From Imperialibacter sp040222385 (GTDB lineage: Bacteria; Bacteroidota; Bacteroidia; Cytophagales; Cyclobacteriaceae), in the NCBI RefSeq assembly GCF_040222385.1, contig NZ_JAVKDF010000035.1:310001-374000 (forward strand): a stretch of 64,000 nucleotides of DNA. The letters run 5' to 3'. Position 1 is the first letter of the stretch; every line of letters begins with the position of its first letter. The notes under the pieces were generated by a model, which was not told the origin of the DNA, made no database searches, and saw only the letters and a program-made list of their open reading frames with translations. The translations under genes were made by a program, and so were the position numbers. Below, one piece after another: positions 60,843 through 64,000 of this stretch.

Positions 60843-61895
60843 CTATTTGTCCCATTTCCTAACAGTTACCTTTTCCTCTGAAGGAAAATCTGTCGGAATG
60901 GCCTGGGTAACCGCACCTGTTGCCACCCACTCTGCACCACGCTGTAGCGTGGTGATAAAGCCTGCGCATTCCATGGAGTAGTCGAAATGACCAAGAGCGG
61001 TGTGGAAAACACGGCCCTGGCCGTAGTCCATCGCCATCAGCAGTGGCACATGCTGTCCCATACCTTTTACTTTAGGGTTCCATGGAGGTGAATTGCCCTC
61101 CACGTCTGCATAAGCAGTAGCCAGCACGGTGGCGTTTTCCCATGGGCCTCTCATGCGCTCATATAGCTCGTCTTGCGTGTGCATCCATGCGGCAGGCAAA
61201 CCCTTCATAATGGGGTGCTCGGGGGCACGTGTGGTCATTAGAAATTCGTACTCAGCGCCATGTGAGCCGCAAAAGCCTGCGGAAGGATCAATGATGAGCT
61301 CGTTGGCATCGTTGTAGTACACATAAGGGCCTGTGATGCTGTCACGGCCACCCCAGGCACCCACACCAATCATTTTATTATATTCTTCCCAATCGCCCCA
61401 GGCGTTATCGGCGGCGTGCACCACGATCAGCCCACCGCCTTCGCTCATGTACTTTTCAAAAGCCTTTTCTGTAGCCTCAGGCCACCTTGGACTTGCCGCA
61501 CCGAGGTTAGAAACCACTAAATCGTACTGACTGAAGTCAATTGAAAACCGGGAGGTTTTCACCGGATCTTTAGAAATGGCGTATGCGGTTGAATCCAATG
61601 GATAGGTTTGGATATAGTACTCGTAGGCAGCAGGGCGGGACTTGTTGTATTTGATACCCAGCCACACGGAATCCATGCGGTGGATGTCAACCTCAAAGAG
61701 GCCAGTCTCCTCCAGGTAGTCCTTCATCATCATGGTGGTTTTAGGCCATATGTAGTGGTTGTTCTGACCGTCAACGATCAGCACCTTGAGTTTCGAAGCT
61801 TCAGCTTCTTCGTTGCTGGCCTGTTCTTCCTTGTTGGCCGGGCCGCAAGCCGTGGCCAGAAGTACGACTGCAACAATCCAATTGATTTTTTTCAT
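60843..61895 (-). CDS. ThuA domain-containing lipoprotein
   Basis: 350 residues with a lipoprotein signal (VVLLATACGPANKEE). The ThuA fold is shown by KVLIVDGQNNHYIWPKTTMM, YDLVVSNLGAASPRWPEATE, GGGLIVVHAADNAWGDWEEY and GQGRVFHTALGHFDYSMECA. It is a paralogue in fold of the protein at 11746-12663, but not closely alike. Such domains occur beside sugar oxidoreductases and glycosidases, and an active-site cysteine is usually absent, as here. It is probably anchored on the outer or inner membrane. Confidence 0.8.
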   Translation of the reverse strand: MKKINWIVAVVLLATACGPANKEEQASNEEAEASKLKVLIVDGQNNHYIWPKTTMMMKDYLEETGLFEVDIHRMDSVWLGIKYNKSRPAAYEYYIQTYPLDSTAYAISKDPVKTSRFSIDFSQYDLVVSNLGAASPRWPEATEKAFEKYMSEGGGLIVVHAADNAWGDWEEYNKMIGVGAWGGRDSITGPYVYYNDANELIIDPSAGFCGSHGAEYEFLMTTRAPEHPIMKGLPAAWMHTQDELYERMRGPWENATVLATAYADVEGNSPPWNPKVKGMGQHVPLLMAMDYGQGRVFHTALGHFDYSMECAGFITTLQRGAEWVATGAVTQAIPTDFPSEEKVTVRKWDK

Positions 61896-62101
61896 TATAG
61901 GTAGTTTAAGATAGGGTCATGCTAATGACATCCGGCATTTGCCAGGAATAAAGATAAGTTAAAGGATTACAGAATGCCTACAAAAAGCTTTGTGAAAAGC
62001 GGTATAGATTGGTCGGGGTTGTTACTGTCAGTTGACAATGCTGCTGACGCCTCGGTAAAATGAGTGTGGGGGTTTTATGCAGCTCCGCATCCATCACCAC
62101 C

Positions 62102-62206
62102 TAGCCACGCCGATGATAAAATTAACTTTTGTGCCGGGCATTCCAAGCCAGCAACACTCCACTTACTTGAACAGCCCACATTCATTTTTAGGCCCTTGTT
62201 AGCATC
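62102..62206 (-). repeat. Diverged palindromic element, copy 1
   Basis: Lies in the 313-bp gap 61896-62208, just past the stop of the 62209-62775 gene. On the minus strand it opens with GATGCTAACAAGGGCC and contains CATCGGCGTGGCTA, shared with copy 2 (TAGCCACGCCGATGA at 62102-62116 and 63323-63337). The remaining gap down to 61896 shows nothing else I can name. Confidence 0.55.
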
Positions 62207-62208
62207 TT

Positions 62209-62775
62209 TTATTCGTCCGTTGGATGGTAGAAGCCGTTAAAGTCGCTTACTATCTTTTCCGTCAGATAGAAGAGTCTGTCGAAATCGTCCTGCTGGCCGT
62301 TGTTGATCAGTCGCTCATAACCTCCCCATGCTCGGAATCTGAAAATTACGACGCCAAATTCAGGAATGAAGTAATAGTTCATTTCTTCGTCGTCGGCATT
62401 TGGGTCGTCAAATAGAAACTTGTATGCGGTGTATTGCTTGTCGTACTTTAAATACATTAAACCTTTGTATTTGAGCCGATAGTCAGTGGAGTCTAGCAGG
62501 AGGCGTTTTGTCCGTTGGGAGTTGGAAATTGGAAGTTCGTAACTTGTCCTGGTAATGTCACCATCAGCATCTAGAGTTGTGTAAGTCAGGTAATATATCG
62601 AGTCCTTGAAAGCGATTGAGTTCAGATGCTTGTAGGTCGTATCGATTTGATGGCCGTTTCTGTTTATTCGGATGAAGCTAAGAGAAGCATTTTTTGCTTG
62701 GCTTTGCTCAACCTGTCTCGCCGTTGATACAGCGGTGGTTAGTGTCATGAGAATTACGCACAGAATTTTAGCCAT
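62209..62775 (-). CDS. Exported hypothetical protein
   Basis: 188 residues with a signal peptide (MAKILCVILMTLTTAVSTAR). The mature part is beta-rich (IDTTYKHLNSIAFKDSIYYL, FIPEFGVVIFRFRAWGGYER) with an acidic stretch (FLFDDPNADDEEMNYY). I recognise no family. Its upstream sequence (GTTGACATCAAT, then GGGA, then TAA-ATG) closely resembles that of the next gene, and a palindromic repeat begins just after its stop. Confidence 0.6.
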   Translation of the reverse strand: MAKILCVILMTLTTAVSTARQVEQSQAKNASLSFIRINRNGHQIDTTYKHLNSIAFKDSIYYLTYTTLDADGDITRTSYELPISNSQRTKRLLLDSTDYRLKYKGLMYLKYDKQYTAYKFLFDDPNADDEEMNYYFIPEFGVVIFRFRAWGGYERLINNGQQDDFDRLFYLTEKIVSDFNGFYHPTDE

Positions 62776-62807
62776 TTAGAAGATCCCATTGATGTCAACG
62801 CAAAACA

Positions 62808-63248
62808 TTAAGTGTGATGATACAAAATCGCAAGTGAAGCTGCTACGAGCAGACCCAAGATTACCGAGGTAATATTTCGCCCATATCCGACTGTTTCATG
62901 ACCGTAATCCTTGCGGAAGGCTTCAGAGTTCAGTAGAAAGACTGCGTAGAATGATAGTCCAGAAATTGCTGTGATCGATGAATTGAACAGAAAATTTCCT
63001 TTCCAGGCTAGTGCTGAAAAGAAAAATAATATAGTTGTGAAATATTGGAAAGTCAATGTAGCCATATACCCCACTTTGGTCTTCCAGAAAAATCCCACAA
63101 CCCCAGAAACGCCAAATGCCAGAAAGAATGAGCCAATCATTGTGGCTTCCATGTCGAGAGAAGTGTTCCGTATTATTGGCATTAAAAGAAGAATCCCTAG
63201 GATAAATATAGTTGATAACTGGGTTGCCAGGATTATGTACTTCTTCAT
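62808..63248 (-). CDS. Small hypothetical membrane protein
   Basis: 146 residues with four membrane helices: LSTIFILGILLLMPIIR, IGSFFLAFGVSGVVGFFW, LTFQYFTTILFFFSALAW and ITAISGLSFYAVFLLN, plus a final NITSVILGLLVAASLAILY. The number of helices is four or five. No family is recognised. It lies between the other hypothetical gene (32 bp downstream) and the palindromic element copy 2 (upstream). Confidence 0.6.
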   Translation of the reverse strand: MKKYIILATQLSTIFILGILLLMPIIRNTSLDMEATMIGSFFLAFGVSGVVGFFWKTKVGYMATLTFQYFTTILFFFSALAWKGNFLFNSSITAISGLSFYAVFLLNSEAFRKDYGHETVGYGRNITSVILGLLVAASLAILYHHT

Positions 63249-63263
63249 TTACGCAGTCCTATT

Positions 63264-63415
63264 GATGCTAACCTAGCTAAGCAGCGTGGGGATTGGTAAG
63301 AGATACCGCTGCCCTCCGCAAATAGCCACGCCGATGAATAAAAATACACAAAGTGGCGGGGACTGCAATCCCCACTGCGATTTCCTTGCAGGTAAGGCCC
63401 CATAATGTCTTAGCT
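63264..63415 (-). repeat. Diverged palindromic element, copy 2
   Basis: Fills most of 63249-63420. Ends AGCTAAG (63275-63281) and CTTAGCT (63409-63415) are exact inverted repeats. Inside, GCAGCGTGGGGATTG (63281-63295) pairs with CAATCCCCACTGC (63366-63378) with a 2-base bulge, and the centre holds the TAGCCACGCCGATGA word of copy 1. GTTAGC lies at the edge next to the 63248 start. Confidence 0.65.
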
Positions 63416-63420
63416 TTGTG

Positions 63421-64000
63421 TTATGGACTTTTTTTGTTCGCCTCGACGGCTCGAATATGAGCAATGTTTTGTTTCTCTATCTCAGTCAAAAATGGTGTTG
63501 CATCTCGGTCGAGTGAGTAATACCACCGTTGTCGCCCAAAATATTCAGCCATCTCCCCGCCCTTTATAAAAGCGTGGCCATATCTAGCAAATATTTCGTT
63601 ACGCATAATTTTCAACTGTTCTGTTAAATACGATTTTAAGGTTTCATCTGATAATATCTCAAATTTTGTTTGACGATATTTTCCATCGAAGAATTTCAAT
63701 TTATCGCCAGTCTGAAATAGTCCAATTTCATATCCAGACTCGGATACGTTTGGAGGAGTGTCCAGCTTCAATCCATTAATTTTCTCGCCATTACGCACAT
63801 ACCTAACAAATTCTCCGTTGGTCTCGTCGCTGAAAAATTTATTCCCGATAATTCTCACATTGTGGTAGTTGCGATATTGAGCTTGCCAGCCCCTAAGGTT
63901 CTCGTCTTCTGATTCTACCCAATCATGGTCCTTAACCTGAGCGGAGATAATATTTCCATCTACAGCCAGATAAAATTCAGATTCCCATTCCGACCAGCCA
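63421..64000 (-). CDS. YARHG domain-containing protein, 5' end missing
   Basis: At least 192 residues; the frame stays open to the right edge, so the true start is outside the window. The internal GTG at 63858 is not needed. The C-terminal ~60 residues are a YARHG domain: IMRNEIFARYGHAFIKGGEM then AEYFGRQRWYYSLDRDATPF. This small module occurs in extracellular or periplasmic bacterial proteins, function unknown. The N-terminal part is beta-rich with many charged residues. It is followed by the palindromic element. Confidence 0.7.
   Translation of the reverse strand, partial: GWSEWESEFYLAVDGNIISAQVKDHDWVESEDENLRGWQAQYRNYHNVRIIGNKFFSDETNGEFVRYVRNGEKINGLKLDTPPNVSESGYEIGLFQTGDKLKFFDGKYRQTKFEILSDETLKSYLTEQLKIMRNEIFARYGHAFIKGGEMAEYFGRQRWYYSLDRDATPFLTEIEKQNIAHIRAVEANKKSP

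Noticed and set aside
1..64000. tRNA, rRNA, CRISPR arrays, insertion sequences or phage genes
   Set aside because: No cloverleaf, spacer-repeat array, transposase or phage structural gene was recognised by reading; a covariance and profile search was not possible here.

Overview
The window looks like chromosomal DNA from a free-living, probably marine, member of the Bacteroidota, most likely order Cytophagales. The support is: promoters of the Bacteroidota type (TTG, about 19 bp, TAnnTTTG) that can be read directly at several sites; a pyrG-yidC pair followed by parA-parB-DUF5683-dapB-lepB; three BlaI/M56 peptidase pairs, one fused to a TonB C-terminal domain; and many lipoproteins and secreted hydrolases. 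No rRNA, tRNA, CRISPR array, insertion sequence or phage gene was recognised.

Layout. 1-4.5 kb: end of a HIT-family gene, a frameshifted rhamnogalacturonan acetylesterase, a DUF6624 protein, a GH26-like secreted glycosidase and an esterase with TPR tail. 4.5-7.5 kb (minus): D-threonine aldolase-like enzyme, RidA protein and GntP permease, read as one operon. 7.7-11.1 kb: PhyH oxygenase, nucleoside-permease-type MFS transporter and Gfo/Idh/MocA oxidoreductase. 11-17.6 kb: mixed small genes, a ThuA protein and a probable acetylxylan-esterase remnant. 17.6-28.4 kb: two BlaI/M56 modules, an orphan TPR histidine kinase, a D-aminoacylase-type lipoprotein and a TetR-FabF pair behind a clear operator. 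28.5-38 kb: Nudix, nucleoside hydrolase, MFS, sulfotransferase-like/aminotransferase pair, beta-propeller lipoprotein, ArgD-type aminotransferase, YceI. 38-46.5 kb: the conserved core (pyrG, yidC, parA, parB, DUF5683, dapB, lepB). 46.6-50 kb: small metabolic genes. 50-62 kb (minus): a second TPR esterase, a third BlaI/M56 pair behind tandem operator-promoters, a beta-lactamase-fold hydrolase, GH115 glucuronidase, two beta-propeller proteins, a Doc/antitoxin pair and a second ThuA protein. 62-64 kb: short genes of unknown function separated by a diverged palindromic repeat.

The most notable signals are regulatory and structural. The three BlaI/M56 pairs share the same gene order and 4-bp overlap, but each has its own dyad sequence placed on its own TAnnTTTG promoter; at the third pair the -7 boxes lie inside the dyads and the two promoters interlock with a 27-bp period. 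The right end carries a repeated ~105-150 bp palindromic element whose boundary motifs (GCTAAC/GTTAGC) sit just after stop codons and just before start codons, an arrangement resembling gene cassettes, although no integrase is in the window. Two other families of intergenic inverted repeats (around 33.8/41.7 kb and at 45.1-45.3 kb) look like REP-type elements.

All function calls rest on motif recognition by eye. No database search or fold prediction was run.
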